64,000 nucleotides of DNA from JANWVO01 sp037446555. GTDB lineage: Bacteria; Acidobacteriota; Terriglobia; Bryobacterales; Bryobacteraceae. The notes below the pieces were generated by a model. That model ran no database searches, had not been told where the DNA came from, and saw only the letters and a program-made list of their open reading frames with translations. The DNA is taken from contig JBBIIK010000019.1 of NCBI GenBank assembly GCA_037446555.1, positions 1 to 64,000 of the forward strand, read 5' to 3'. Every line of letters starts with the position of its first letter. Position 1 is the first letter of the stretch. Below are positions 35,197 through 44,386 of this stretch, in pieces. The position numbers were made by a program, and so were the translations under genes.

Positions 35197-36876
35197 ATGG
35201 GGATTGCCGCCGATTTCGTGCTGATCGTGGTGGCCGGGCTGGCCGGCGCGGTGCTGGCGCGCCTGCTGCGGCTGCCGCTGCTGGTGGGCTACATCGCGGC
35301 GGGCGTGATGGTGGGGCCGAACACGGCAGGGCCGACGGTGTCGTCGATCCGCGACATCGAGCTGCTGGCCGAGATTGGCGTGGCGCTGCTGCTGTTCAGC
35401 CTGGGGCTGGAAATCTCGATCCGCGACATGCTGACGGTGCGGCGCATTGCGTTGCTGGGCGGCCCCCTGCAGATCCTGGGATGCGGGGCGCTGGGGTGGC
35501 TGGCGGGAGAGCGGCTGTTCGGCATGAACAGCACGGAGGCGGTGTGGTTCGGGGCAATGGCAGCGCTGTCGAGCACGATGGTGGTGGTGAAGATGCTGGA
35601 CGAGCGCGGCGTGACGCGGACGCTGGCCAGCCGCGTGATGATCGGGCTTCTGGTGATGCAGGACCTCGCGGTGGTACCGATGCTCATCCTGCTGCCGCAG
35701 GCAGGAGCTGCGGGAACGGCGGCGGTGCTGCGCCCGCTGGCGGCTTCGCTGGCGCTGCTGGCGCTGGTGGTCGTGCTGGGCACGCGGCTGCTTCCATGGC
35801 TGCTACGGCGCCTTCTGCGCTGGGGCTCGCGCGAGATGTTTCTGGTGGCGGTGGTCGCCATCAGCGTGGGCACGGGGTACGGCGCGCACCACGCGGGGCT
35901 GAGCTTCGCACTGGGCGCCTTCATCGCGGGGCTCGTTCTGAGCGAGAGCGAGTTCAGCCATCAGGCGCTGAGCGAGCTGGCGCCGCTGAGGGACATTTTC
36001 GGGCTGATGTTCTTCGTCTCCGTGGGGATGCTGTTCGATCCGCGAACGGTGGCGGAGCACCCGCAGAGGATCCTGGGGGGCGTGGCGTTTCTGGTGCTGG
36101 TGAAGGGGCTCTATATCGGCCTGCTGGCGCGCCGGTTCGGCTATGTGTACATGGCGCCGTGGATCATCGGGCTGGGCCTGGCCAACATCGGGGAGTTTTC
36201 GTTCGTGCTGGCGCGCACGGGGCTTCGCGGAGGATTTCTTTCGAAAGACGCCTACGATTTCGCGCTGACGTGCACGATTTTGTCGATTGCGCTGGCGCCC
36301 CCGGTGGCATCGCTGGCTCTGCCGCTGGGCCGGTGGTGGCGCAAGCGGTTTCCGGCTCGTGGCGCCGCGCGGCAGTTCGAGGCGCCGCGGGAACGGCTGA
36401 TGGACCACATTCTGGTGGCCGGCTACGGGCGCTCCGGCCGCGCGGTGGCGGGAGTGTTGCGGGCGGCCGGGTTGCCCGTCGTGGTCATCGAGTTGAACCA
36501 CGCCATCTTCAACGATCTCCGGGCGGATGGCGTCCCTGCGGTCTGGGGCGACGTGACGAGCGAGGAGATCCTGCGCGCGGCGGGTCTGAAGAACGCGCGG
36601 ATGCTGATTCTGACGGTTCCCGATGCCGATACGGTGAAGCTGGCAGCGGAGAGGGCGCGGCGGCTGGCGACGCAGGTTCCTGTGATCGCGCGGGCGGCGC
36701 GGGTCCAGGTGATCGACGAACTGAAGCGTATCGGCGCGACCTCTGCGGTGCTGCCGGAATTCGAGGGCGGCATGGAGATGGCCCGGCAGGCGATGATCCG
36801 CAGCGGAATCGATCCGGCGCAGGCGGAGCGGAGGATTCTGGAAGTGAAAGAGCTCTACCTGGGCGAAGGGCTTTGA
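35197..36876 (+). CDS. CPA2-family cation:proton antiporter with RCK (TrkA-N) domain, KefB-like
   Basis: This 559-residue protein has about 12 membrane helices from residue 5 to 385, including GVALLLFSLGLEISI, SSTMVVVKML and LSFALGAFIAGLVLSES. A cytoplasmic NAD-binding RCK domain follows, starting at HILVAGYGRSGRAVAGVLRAAGLPVVVIE. It exchanges K+ or Na+ for protons. The RCK domain lets nucleotide or redox state gate it. It lies 32 bases downstream of the ECF ATPase and may be transcribed separately. Confidence 0.93.
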   Translation: MGIAADFVLIVVAGLAGAVLARLLRLPLLVGYIAAGVMVGPNTAGPTVSSIRDIELLAEIGVALLLFSLGLEISIRDMLTVRRIALLGGPLQILGCGALGWLAGERLFGMNSTEAVWFGAMAALSSTMVVVKMLDERGVTRTLASRVMIGLLVMQDLAVVPMLILLPQAGAAGTAAVLRPLAASLALLALVVVLGTRLLPWLLRRLLRWGSREMFLVAVVAISVGTGYGAHHAGLSFALGAFIAGLVLSESEFSHQALSELAPLRDIFGLMFFVSVGMLFDPRTVAEHPQRILGGVAFLVLVKGLYIGLLARRFGYVYMAPWIIGLGLANIGEFSFVLARTGLRGGFLSKDAYDFALTCTILSIALAPPVASLALPLGRWWRKRFPARGAARQFEAPRERLMDHILVAGYGRSGRAVAGVLRAAGLPVVVIELNHAIFNDLRADGVPAVWGDVTSEEILRAAGLKNARMLILTVPDADTVKLAAERARRLATQVPVIARAARVQVIDELKRIGATSAVLPEFEGGMEMARQAMIRSGIDPAQAERRILEVKELYLGEGL

Positions 36877-36892
36877 CCGCGCCCCGCGAGGG

Positions 36893-38611
36893 CTATTCGG
36901 GCTCTTCCGCTTCCGGCTCCTCGCCGAAGCCGGCGGTGCGGCGCAGGCTTTCGAGCTTGTCGGACTTGCCGGGGAGGAGGATCTTGCGGTAGTCGCTCCA
37001 GTTGGACGCTACCAGGAAAATCGTGAACAGGACGGAGCCGACGACGAGGAGAGTGACGGCGATGATGGAGGCGTAGTGGAAGCCTGCGGCTCTTTCGCCG
37101 GAGAAAAACATTTCTTCGAATTCCCGGCCGAAATTCATGCCGAAATAGCCGGTAATCATGGCGCCTCCGCCGAGGATCATGCTGAGCATGGCGAGGCGGT
37201 TGATGGATTCGGTATTGCGCTGCTGGTAGATGCGCTCGAGCGTGTTGTTGAGCTTCTCGATCTCCTGTTCGATTTCGGCCTTCATCAGAGGGACGCGGAA
37301 CTCGGAGCACTGCATCTGGAAGTGCTCGATCTCCTCGTCCTTGTTGGCGAGCTCGCTGAAGTACCAGTAATTGGAGAAGAGCTGGAACTCGGCCATGAGG
37401 CGCGTGACGAGGCGGGTATCCTCGTCGGTGATGTCATAAGATCCGAACTTGCGGCTGAGCAGGCGTGAAACGAGGGCGGTGCGCTCGCTGAAGTCGAGCA
37501 GGGTGGCGCGGTAAAACAGCGCGACTACCGCTTGCAGATAGTAGCGCGACATGAACATGCGGTGCACGAGGAAGCCCTCGCGAAGCTGGTGTTCGTCGCA
37601 GTCGAAGCGCCCCATGACGAGCGTGACGTTGGAGTAGCTGGAGAAGCCGTAGAGCGTGCCCTGATGGGCCCAGCGGCGGTACACCTGGCGGCGCATGGCC
37701 TCGCGCGTGAATTCGCTGTCGTAGCGGTAGCCCTCGCCCCAGCGGTCCACATAAAGGAAGCGCGCCATGAGAATTTCGTACTCCTCGCTCTGGTCGAAGT
37801 CCGGCTCGACGCTCGCCGGATCCACCGACATGTAGGAGTACACCGTCATGCGCTCGTCCAGCAGCGGCTCGAACTCCTGGGTGGAGTAGTTGAGGAAGTA
37901 GAGCAGCTCGGTGATGACGCGGCTGAGCGGGGGAAGATAGCCGCGCATGACGCAACGGGTGAAGCGCTCTTCGGCAAGCAACTGCGTTTCGCCGCCGCCT
38001 TCGAGCCGCAGCTCGATCTGATTGGGGACGCGCCCTTCGCGGAGCTGGCGCCCGCTGGAAGGATAGACCTTCCGCATCATTTCGTTGATCCAGAGCGCGG
38101 CGGGAATCGGGATGTCGTTCGCCTCGACGCCGATCGTGAGAATCCCGATCCCGTTGGCGAACATGAACAGGCGCAGGTCGGTGACGCGCACGGAGGCGCT
38201 GCGGCCGCGCGAGTCGGCGGCAAAGAGAATGAGCTTGCGCCCGGTTTCGCCGAGGTGGGCGAGAGGGATGGAATAGACGCGCAGCATGTTTTCGGGCGCG
38301 CCCTCGCCGCCGGCGATCCCTTCGCCGACGTCGAAGAAGACGCGGCGGACGAAGGGATGGAAGAAGACCATGTCCTGGTAGGCGAACGAGTCCATGTCGA
38401 AGCGGCGGAAAGGATCGCGCTGCCACCGGCCGAGCTTTCCGGGCACGGGCGAGCCGGCGCCCATGGCGTGGTCCTGGATCCACTCGTCGAGGCCGGCAGT
38501 CCAGAGCCGCTGCTTCTCCCACACGCGCTGATGGTCGTGCATCACGGCTTCCTTGTCCACTGCGAAGGGGAACAGGAAATACGTGTGCAGGTGCTGCGCG
38601 CGCGCCTCCAT
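36893..38611 (-). CDS. CorA-like divalent-cation channel with large divergent cytoplasmic domain
   Basis: The protein has 572 residues, while ordinary CorA has 310-370. The last 130 residues contain a long helix (EQEIEKLNNTLERIYQQRN) and two membrane segments, the first ending in YFGMNF near residue 490. This is the G-M-N selectivity motif of CorA/Mrs2 Mg2+ channels. The roughly 400-residue N-terminal part is unlike the standard CorA funnel and has no domain I can name. An acidic C-terminal tail (EEPEAEEPE) ends it. The start at 38611 is the first ATG; an internal ATG at residue 24 is also possible. Magnesium or cobalt transport is the family inference. Confidence 0.7.
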   Translation of the reverse strand: MEARAQHLHTYFLFPFAVDKEAVMHDHQRVWEKQRLWTAGLDEWIQDHAMGAGSPVPGKLGRWQRDPFRRFDMDSFAYQDMVFFHPFVRRVFFDVGEGIAGGEGAPENMLRVYSIPLAHLGETGRKLILFAADSRGRSASVRVTDLRLFMFANGIGILTIGVEANDIPIPAALWINEMMRKVYPSSGRQLREGRVPNQIELRLEGGGETQLLAEERFTRCVMRGYLPPLSRVITELLYFLNYSTQEFEPLLDERMTVYSYMSVDPASVEPDFDQSEEYEILMARFLYVDRWGEGYRYDSEFTREAMRRQVYRRWAHQGTLYGFSSYSNVTLVMGRFDCDEHQLREGFLVHRMFMSRYYLQAVVALFYRATLLDFSERTALVSRLLSRKFGSYDITDEDTRLVTRLMAEFQLFSNYWYFSELANKDEEIEHFQMQCSEFRVPLMKAEIEQEIEKLNNTLERIYQQRNTESINRLAMLSMILGGGAMITGYFGMNFGREFEEMFFSGERAAGFHYASIIAVTLLVVGSVLFTIFLVASNWSDYRKILLPGKSDKLESLRRTAGFGEEPEAEEPE

Positions 38612-38670
38612 CGAACCCGTATTGTAACCCGCGGCGGCCGCGGGCCGTGCGATGATCGTTTTGTCCTGCC

Positions 38671-39450
38671 ATGAAACACGCAGTGATCACGGGAGCATCG
38701 AGCGGATTGGGCGAGACGTTCGCGCGCAAGCTGGCGGCGCGGGGCTTCGGGCTGCTGCTGGCGGCGCGGCGCGCGGCGCGCCTGGAGGCGCTGAAAGCGG
38801 AGCTCGAGCAGAAGCACAAAATCGAAGTGGAGTGTTTTCCCTGCGACCTCGCCAAGCCCGCCGAGGCCGAAGGGCTGGCGGCGCGGATCGAGGCGGCCGC
38901 GACGCCGGACCTGCTGGTGAACAACGCGGGATTCGGCACGCTGGGCTTTTTCCATGAAACCGGCTACGCGCGGCAGGTGGAGATGGTGAACCTGCACGTG
39001 CTGGCGACGATGCGGCTGACGCGCGCGGTGCTGGGAGGGATGATCCGGCGGGGCAGCGGCGCCATCATCAACGTCAGCAGCGTGGCGGGCTTCTGGCGCA
39101 GCGGCGGCAACACGAGCTATTGCGCCACCAAAGGCTGGATGAACGATTTCACCGAGGGGCTGAGGATCGAGCTGGATCTGCTGGGCTCGCCGGTGGTGGT
39201 GCAGGCATTGTGCCCGGGCTTCACATACACCGAGTTCCACGACGTTCTGGGCGTGGACCGCAACAAGGTGCCGAAGTGGCTGTGGCTGGACGCGGACCGG
39301 GTGGTGCAGGCGAGCTTGAAAGGGCTGGACAGCCGCAAGCTGTTCGTGATCCCGGGCTGGCAGTACCGCATCGGCGCGGCGCTGGGAGAGCTGCTGCCTT
39401 TCGGGCTGCGGCTGGCGCTCGAGCGCAAGAGCCCGCACAAGCGGCGCTAG
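38671..39450 (+). CDS. Short-chain dehydrogenase/reductase
   Basis: This 259-residue protein is a classical SDR: TGASSGLGETFARKLA cofactor motif, LVNNAGFGTLG, the catalytic Ser in INVSSVAGF, and the Tyr-x3-Lys pair in SYCATKGW. The Arg-rich segment after the second strand (AARRAARLEAL) suggests NADP(H). A C-terminal segment (VVQASLKGLDSRKLFVIPGWQYRI) matches the DltE/YdfG-like subgroup acting on short-chain or lipid-like substrates. It is divergent from the CorA-like gene, with 59 bases between. Confidence 0.92.
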   Translation: MKHAVITGASSGLGETFARKLAARGFGLLLAARRAARLEALKAELEQKHKIEVECFPCDLAKPAEAEGLAARIEAAATPDLLVNNAGFGTLGFFHETGYARQVEMVNLHVLATMRLTRAVLGGMIRRGSGAIINVSSVAGFWRSGGNTSYCATKGWMNDFTEGLRIELDLLGSPVVVQALCPGFTYTEFHDVLGVDRNKVPKWLWLDADRVVQASLKGLDSRKLFVIPGWQYRIGAALGELLPFGLRLALERKSPHKRR

Positions 39451-39453
39451 GGT

Positions 39454-40707
39454 TCAGAAGCGCAGGCGGCCGTAGTCGACGGGCTCGTCGGCGAGGTGGA
39501 GGAACGGCTCGCCGGGCATGCGGAGGTAGATGCTTTTCAGCTCGTGGCGGGGGAAGTCAGTCAGCTTGCGCGGAACGGGGCCCGAGTCCGTCCATTCGTA
39601 AAGGTCGATTTCCCAGGGGTTGAAGGTGTCGCTCAGGCCGCGCTCTTTGGCGACGCGGTAGAGGTAAACGTTGCCAGGCTCGTGTCCGCCGAGCCAGAGT
39701 CCGATGACGTCGAGCCGGAACTTGTCGCGCGAGAACATCACGAGGTTGGTGAGATAGTCGTTGCCCAGCCCGAAGCCGTCGCCGTCGCGACCGTAAATGC
39801 CTTCGATGATGGCAAGGCCTGTCTTCAGCACGCTCTGGTTGTCAAGTGTTTTGTGGGCCCAGATCTCCTGCGCGAGCGGGCTGACGGTGTTGTCCTCCGG
39901 GTGCGCCTGATAACGCCGGAATCCGTTGCGGAGGTGATTTTCGAAGTAGCGCTGGACGCGCTCCGCCGCATCGCGGCACATGTGCGGCTTCATCACATCC
40001 GGCACGTTGGCCACCATGCGCATACCCTGGCAGAAGCGGATGAAGGGGAGGCAGACGAGTCCCTGCTCGTTCTTCACCGCCTGCGTCAGGCACATTGAGT
40101 GGCCCTTCCACTTGGCGATGTTCAGCAGCCACGTATCGGGGGCGTTGACGGGCCAGTGGTGCGGGATGCGGTCGTAGATGACCCCTTCCGGGACTCTGGA
40201 CCAGACGATTTCGCGTTCGGCGCGCGGGCTGCGGTAGTTCTGTTCGGTCTCGTTCATCTCGACGCCGTGGCGCTCGTGAATGCCCATGAAGCCGCGGTAG
40301 TGCCAGGCGTGATAGAGGTTCGTTTCGATGGAGTGGAATTTGCGTAGGCCCAGTTCTTTCAGGCCGAGGATGATGCCTTCGTAGAAGTCGGGGTCGGTGC
40401 CCGTGCCCCAGTTTTCCTCGTCGGGGCGGTTGCGCGTGCGGACGCTGGTGATGTTGGGCTTGAGCACGATGCGGTGCGTGAGCGGGATGCCGGGTTCGCT
40501 CTTCAGGGCGAAGATCTGCCGCGCGAGTTCGAGCCCTTCGCGCAGCTTGGATTCGCGGTCCATTTTGTGAGGGACGCGCGTGCGGCGGATGAAGACGGCC
40601 TTCGGGTGCTGTTCGAGGAAGTCATGCAGGCCGAAGTACTGCGCGGGGGCAGCGGAAACGGGCGCGGCGGCAAGAGCGCCGAGCACTTGGCGGCGGGAGA
40701 GAGTCAT
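39454..40707 (-). CDS. Tat-exported DUF362-like protein
   Basis: This 417-residue protein starts at ATG 40707 after a strong AGGAGG. The N-terminus MTLSRRQVLGALAAAPVSAAPA is a Tat-type signal. The mature part has the DUF362 hallmark VLKPNITS and a following GTDPDFYEGIILGLKELG, plus several His/Cys positions (WKGHSMCLTQAV, FCQGMR, KPHMCRDA) that may bind metal or an Fe-S cluster. The family function is unclear. It overlaps the stop of the preceding unknown gene by 4 bases, so the two are translated as a unit. Confidence 0.68.
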   Translation of the reverse strand: MTLSRRQVLGALAAAPVSAAPAQYFGLHDFLEQHPKAVFIRRTRVPHKMDRESKLREGLELARQIFALKSEPGIPLTHRIVLKPNITSVRTRNRPDEENWGTGTDPDFYEGIILGLKELGLRKFHSIETNLYHAWHYRGFMGIHERHGVEMNETEQNYRSPRAEREIVWSRVPEGVIYDRIPHHWPVNAPDTWLLNIAKWKGHSMCLTQAVKNEQGLVCLPFIRFCQGMRMVANVPDVMKPHMCRDAAERVQRYFENHLRNGFRRYQAHPEDNTVSPLAQEIWAHKTLDNQSVLKTGLAIIEGIYGRDGDGFGLGNDYLTNLVMFSRDKFRLDVIGLWLGGHEPGNVYLYRVAKERGLSDTFNPWEIDLYEWTDSGPVPRKLTDFPRHELKSIYLRMPGEPFLHLADEPVDYGRLRF

Positions 40708-42083
40708 CGGCCGGCCTCCTGAAGGGTGACGACGGCGATTCTGCGAAGCCCAGGCTGGTTCCATTCTACACGGCCCCCGCGCGGCATCAGCTTGAGCGGC
40801 GCGGCAGCTGCGCCCGGCTGCGCAAGGCGGGCAGAGCGGAACTGGCCGCGGGCGCCGGCGAGGAAGTCGTGATCGATCCAGCGGCCATACCCGATGAGGA
40901 TCACCACGAGCGAGCCATCCTGCGCACGGCGCAGGACGGGGAGCGCGGTGGAGGCGTGCCAGATGCGGACGTCGAGGCCGTGCAAGCCGCGGCGGAGAGG
41001 GTTGTCGAGGCCGAGCTGTTCGCGCAGGTCGAGCGCGAAGACGAAAGGATCCAGCGCCGGCTCGTCCATCACGCGCACAGAACCGCGCCCGATGCGGTGG
41101 ATGGTGATCGTGCCCTCTTTGACCGGTTCCCCCGCATGACCCCACCACGGCTCCTGCGGCTGCCCGGGTTCGGGCGCGAGCAACACAATGCCGCCGGAGG
41201 CTGCAAACTGGCGCAGCCTTTGCCGGACCGGCGGCGGTGGCGTGCGGTTCGGGACGGCGACGAGGCGAAGTCCGGGCGGAGGCGTGAAGTCCGCGAGCGG
41301 GAACACGCGCGGGGGGAGCTGTTGCCGCCAGGCGAGATTGAGGATCTCTGCGAACTCCTCGTCCCACTCCGGGACGAGCACGGCGAGCGTGGACGCCGGG
41401 CGGCGCGGAGCAGCGCCGGCCCCGCGAAGAAAAGCGGCGACCTCGCGCAGGCGCTCCCATGCGGCGGCGGCGCGCGGATCGTTTTTGGCAAGCGCTTCGC
41501 GGTACGGCTGCGGCAGGCGGAGGAAGGCGGGGGCGCCGAAAGCCCACGATTCGGAGAGGACGATCTCCGCGCCTTCGTATTGAGTTGTGTCCGAGGGGGG
41601 ATCGTAGTCGAGCGCCGGAGTGCGGCGCGGGAAGAAGCCCTCGAGCCAGGAGTGGTGGTGGAGGTTTGCGTTGATCCAGGGCTGCTCGGTGGCTCCGGCG
41701 GCGCTGTCGAGCGCCTGCAAACCGGGCCAATGCCCGGCGCGAATCACCGCCTGCGCGGGCGAGACGTCCCAATGCGCTTGCGGCGGGGCGAGCGAGACGA
41801 AGCGGATGAAGGCGCCGTGCTCTTTGAGCAACGCGGCTAGTGCGGATTCTTCGGCGGGAGCGGAGATCATCACGCCGCGGAAACCGGCGTTTTTCGCAGC
41901 GGCGATGGCGGAGGAGCCGGCGGCGGCCTCAGCAATGACATCGATGCCCGGCGGGGCGGCGGGGGCGCGGGCGGCGGGAGGCGTGACGAGGACGGAAGCG
42001 CCGAGTTCGGCGGCGCGGCGCACTGCATCGGGGGAAGGATCGGGCCAAAACAAAATGATGAGAAATGTTGCGGGCGCGAGCAC
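40704..42083 (-). CDS. Unknown exported protein coupled to the DUF362-like gene
   Basis: I do not recognise this 459-residue protein. It begins with a hydrophobic stretch (MLAPATFLIILFWP) that could be a signal peptide. A Rossmann-like first part (AVRRAAELGASVLVTPP, ISAPAEESALAALLKEHG) is followed by an aromatic-rich middle (INANLHHHSWLEGFFPRR) and a segment resembling a glutamine-amidotransferase-like or glycosidase accessory domain (RQRLRQFAASGGIVLLAPE). The 4-base overlap with the DUF362-like gene suggests a joint role. No catalytic residues can be named. Confidence 0.6.
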   Translation of the reverse strand: MLAPATFLIILFWPDPSPDAVRRAAELGASVLVTPPAARAPAAPPGIDVIAEAAAGSSAIAAAKNAGFRGVMISAPAEESALAALLKEHGAFIRFVSLAPPQAHWDVSPAQAVIRAGHWPGLQALDSAAGATEQPWINANLHHHSWLEGFFPRRTPALDYDPPSDTTQYEGAEIVLSESWAFGAPAFLRLPQPYREALAKNDPRAAAAWERLREVAAFLRGAGAAPRRPASTLAVLVPEWDEEFAEILNLAWRQQLPPRVFPLADFTPPPGLRLVAVPNRTPPPPVRQRLRQFAASGGIVLLAPEPGQPQEPWWGHAGEPVKEGTITIHRIGRGSVRVMDEPALDPFVFALDLREQLGLDNPLRRGLHGLDVRIWHASTALPVLRRAQDGSLVVILIGYGRWIDHDFLAGARGQFRSARLAQPGAAAAPLKLMPRGGRVEWNQPGLRRIAVVTLQEAGR

Positions 42084-42149
42084 GGGCCACGCTCCTCGTT
42101 TGCGGACGGATTGCTGCTTCCTGAAGTATTCCCAGCATACAGCGGCCGG

Positions 42150-42998
42150 TCAGCCGGCGCGGCGCGAGACGGCGCGGTGGAGGAAGAGCGCGGCGAGCGC
42201 CATGCCGAGCCCGGCGAGAGCGTCGATGGCGAAGTGGTAGCGCCCGTAGACGGTGGCGACGGCGATGAGCACGGCGAGAATCAGGAAGGCGCAGCCGGCG
42301 AGGCGGTGAGAGGGGAGCAGTCGGCGCACGGCGAAGGCGCAGGCGAAGGCGGCGGCGGAATGCCCGCTGGGGAAGACGCTCATGTGGATGCCGTAGGCGC
42401 CGAGGATGCGGAGGTTGAAGGCGCGGAGGGCGCTCGTGAGTGGAAGATCGGCGTCCGGGAAGACGGCGCGTGGCGGCTCGCTGGGGAAGAACGGGTAGAG
42501 CGCATAGGTGGCGAGGGTAGCGGAGAGGATGATGCGGTAGGCGGCGTCGAGCTTTTCGCGCTGGTTGAGCGCATAGAACGTGGCTGTCGTGGCAACGGGC
42601 ATCAGATAGACGAGCAGGTAGCTAAGTTCGAGCACATTTGGAAGCAGCGCGCCGAGAGACTCAATGGCGCGTTTTAGCCTCCAGTGATGCAGAAGGAGCC
42701 GGTCGAGCGCGATCCAGTAGTTTTCGAAATTGCGGTTTTCATGCGGGAGCGCCATCCAGCCCATCTGGCGGTAGGCGAGGAGGATGAGTGCGAGGGGGAG
42801 CCAGTCGCGCAGGACGGCGAGCGCGGGGCGGCGCGCCGCGGCGGGCAGCGCGAGCAGCCAAAGGGCGGCGAAGACTGCGGCATCGGCGAACCAAACCTCG
42901 AGTCGCGTGGCAAGAGGGAGCGGGCGCAGGGCGGCGACGAGGGAGGTGTAAGCGAAGTATGCGAGGCAAATCCACTCGCTTCTTCGGAATTCCGGCAT
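42150..42998 (-). CDS. PAP2-family membrane phosphatase
   Basis: This 282-residue protein has about six membrane helices. The lipid phosphatase motifs are present: FPSEPPRAVFP region, PSGHSAA (motif 2 with catalytic-site His) and YGRYHFAIDALAG (motif 3). The distance and the SEPPR segment resemble the PAP2_3/inositol-phosphorylceramide synthase-like subgroup. It probably removes phosphate from a lipid (phosphatidate, undecaprenyl diphosphate) or transfers a phospho-headgroup at the outer face of the membrane. Confidence 0.88.
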   Translation of the reverse strand: MPEFRRSEWICLAYFAYTSLVAALRPLPLATRLEVWFADAAVFAALWLLALPAAARRPALAVLRDWLPLALILLAYRQMGWMALPHENRNFENYWIALDRLLLHHWRLKRAIESLGALLPNVLELSYLLVYLMPVATTATFYALNQREKLDAAYRIILSATLATYALYPFFPSEPPRAVFPDADLPLTSALRAFNLRILGAYGIHMSVFPSGHSAAAFACAFAVRRLLPSHRLAGCAFLILAVLIAVATVYGRYHFAIDALAGLGMALAALFLHRAVSRRAG

Positions 42999-43036
42999 GG
43001 GCGCAGCCGCCTACGGCCGCTGCGTAAAATGGACAT

Positions 43037-44377
43037 ATGCCATCCACGCGGCGACATTTTCTGAAGACCACGGCTGTCACGGCCGGCGGCTTGCAAGCAG
43101 CCGGACTCGAACAGGGCACGAGGTCCGCGAACGACCGAATCCAGTTTGCCACGATCGGCTGGGGCATCATGGGGTCGGAAGACACGCGCACGGCGGCGAG
43201 CGTGCCGGGTACGAAGCTGGTGGCGGTGTGCGACATCTACCAGGGGCGGCTCACGCGCGCGCAAGAAGTCTACGGCAAGGATCTGTTCGTCACGCGCGAT
43301 TACCGCGAAGTGCTGGCGCGAAAGGACGTCGACGCGGTGATCATCGCCACGCCGGATTACTGGCACGCGCGGATCGCCATCGACGCGATGGAGGCGGGCA
43401 AGGACGTTTACCTCCAGAAGCCGATGGTACAGCGGGTGGAAGAAGGCATGCCGCTGATCGAGGCGGCGCGGCGGACAAAGCGGATCGTGCAGGTGGGCAG
43501 CCAGCGCGTGTCGAGCGCCATCTATGCGAAGGCGCGAGAGCTGTACCTGGCGGGCGCGATCGGGGAGCTGAACATGGTGGAGGCGTGGTGGGACCGCAAT
43601 TCGGCTTTGGGCGCATGGCAGTATTCGATTCCGCCGGACGCTTCGCCGCAGACGGTGGACTGGGACCGTTTTCTGGGCCATGCGCCGAAGAGGCCGTTTG
43701 ATGCGGTGCGCGTGTTCCGGTGGCGGAATTACCAGGATTACGGCACGGGCGTGGCAGGCGACCTGTTCGTGCACCTGTTCAGCGGGCTGCATTTCGTGCT
43801 GGACTCTTTGGGACCGGCGCGGATCTTCGCCGCGGGCGGGCTGCGCTACTGGAAAGACGGGCGCGACGTGCCGGACGTGATGGTGGGGCTGTACGACTAC
43901 GAGAAGGACAAGTCGCACCCGGCGTTCAACCTGGCGCTGCGGGTGAATTTCGTCAATGGCGCGGGCGAGAGTTCGGGCTTCCGGTTCACGGGCAGCGAAG
44001 GCGTGCTGACGATCGACCGCGGGGTGACGCTGGTGAAAGTGCCGCCGGAGCGCGATCCGGGCACGAGCGCGGGCGCGTTCGACAGCGAGACGCAAAGAAA
44101 GATCCTGGCCGAGCACCGGAAGAAATATCCGTCGCGGCAGGCGACGACGGCTTCGATGGAGGGCGCGAGCGAAGAGCGCTGGCTTCCGCCGCGCGGGTAC
44201 AGCGATCAGTACGAGCACCACGCGAACTTCTTCCAGGCGGTGCGCACGCGGCAGCCGGTGACCGAGGATGCGGTGTTCGGCTTCCGCGCCGCGGCGCCGG
44301 CGGTGCTGAGCAACACGAGCTACTTCGGCGGGAAGACCGTGCGGTGGGATCCGGAAGCGATGGCGGTGAAGGCGTAG
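43037..44377 (+). CDS. Tat-exported Gfo/Idh/MocA-family oxidoreductase
   Basis: This 446-residue protein starts with a Tat signal (RRHFLKTTAVTAGGLQAAG). The NAD-binding domain has IGWGIMGSEDTRTA, where the usual G-x-G-x-x-G is only partly kept, and VIIATPDYWHARIAIDAMEAGKDVYLQKPM, where family members usually have EKP. The C-terminal substrate domain follows. Members act on sugars or cyclitols with a tightly bound NAD(P) carried across by Tat. The Glu-to-Gln change in the EKP motif is notable. The next gene is a close paralogue, 9 bases downstream. Confidence 0.9.
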   Translation: MPSTRRHFLKTTAVTAGGLQAAGLEQGTRSANDRIQFATIGWGIMGSEDTRTAASVPGTKLVAVCDIYQGRLTRAQEVYGKDLFVTRDYREVLARKDVDAVIIATPDYWHARIAIDAMEAGKDVYLQKPMVQRVEEGMPLIEAARRTKRIVQVGSQRVSSAIYAKARELYLAGAIGELNMVEAWWDRNSALGAWQYSIPPDASPQTVDWDRFLGHAPKRPFDAVRVFRWRNYQDYGTGVAGDLFVHLFSGLHFVLDSLGPARIFAAGGLRYWKDGRDVPDVMVGLYDYEKDKSHPAFNLALRVNFVNGAGESSGFRFTGSEGVLTIDRGVTLVKVPPERDPGTSAGAFDSETQRKILAEHRKKYPSRQATTASMEGASEERWLPPRGYSDQYEHHANFFQAVRTRQPVTEDAVFGFRAAAPAVLSNTSYFGGKTVRWDPEAMAVKA

Positions 44378-44386
44378 GAGGCGGCG

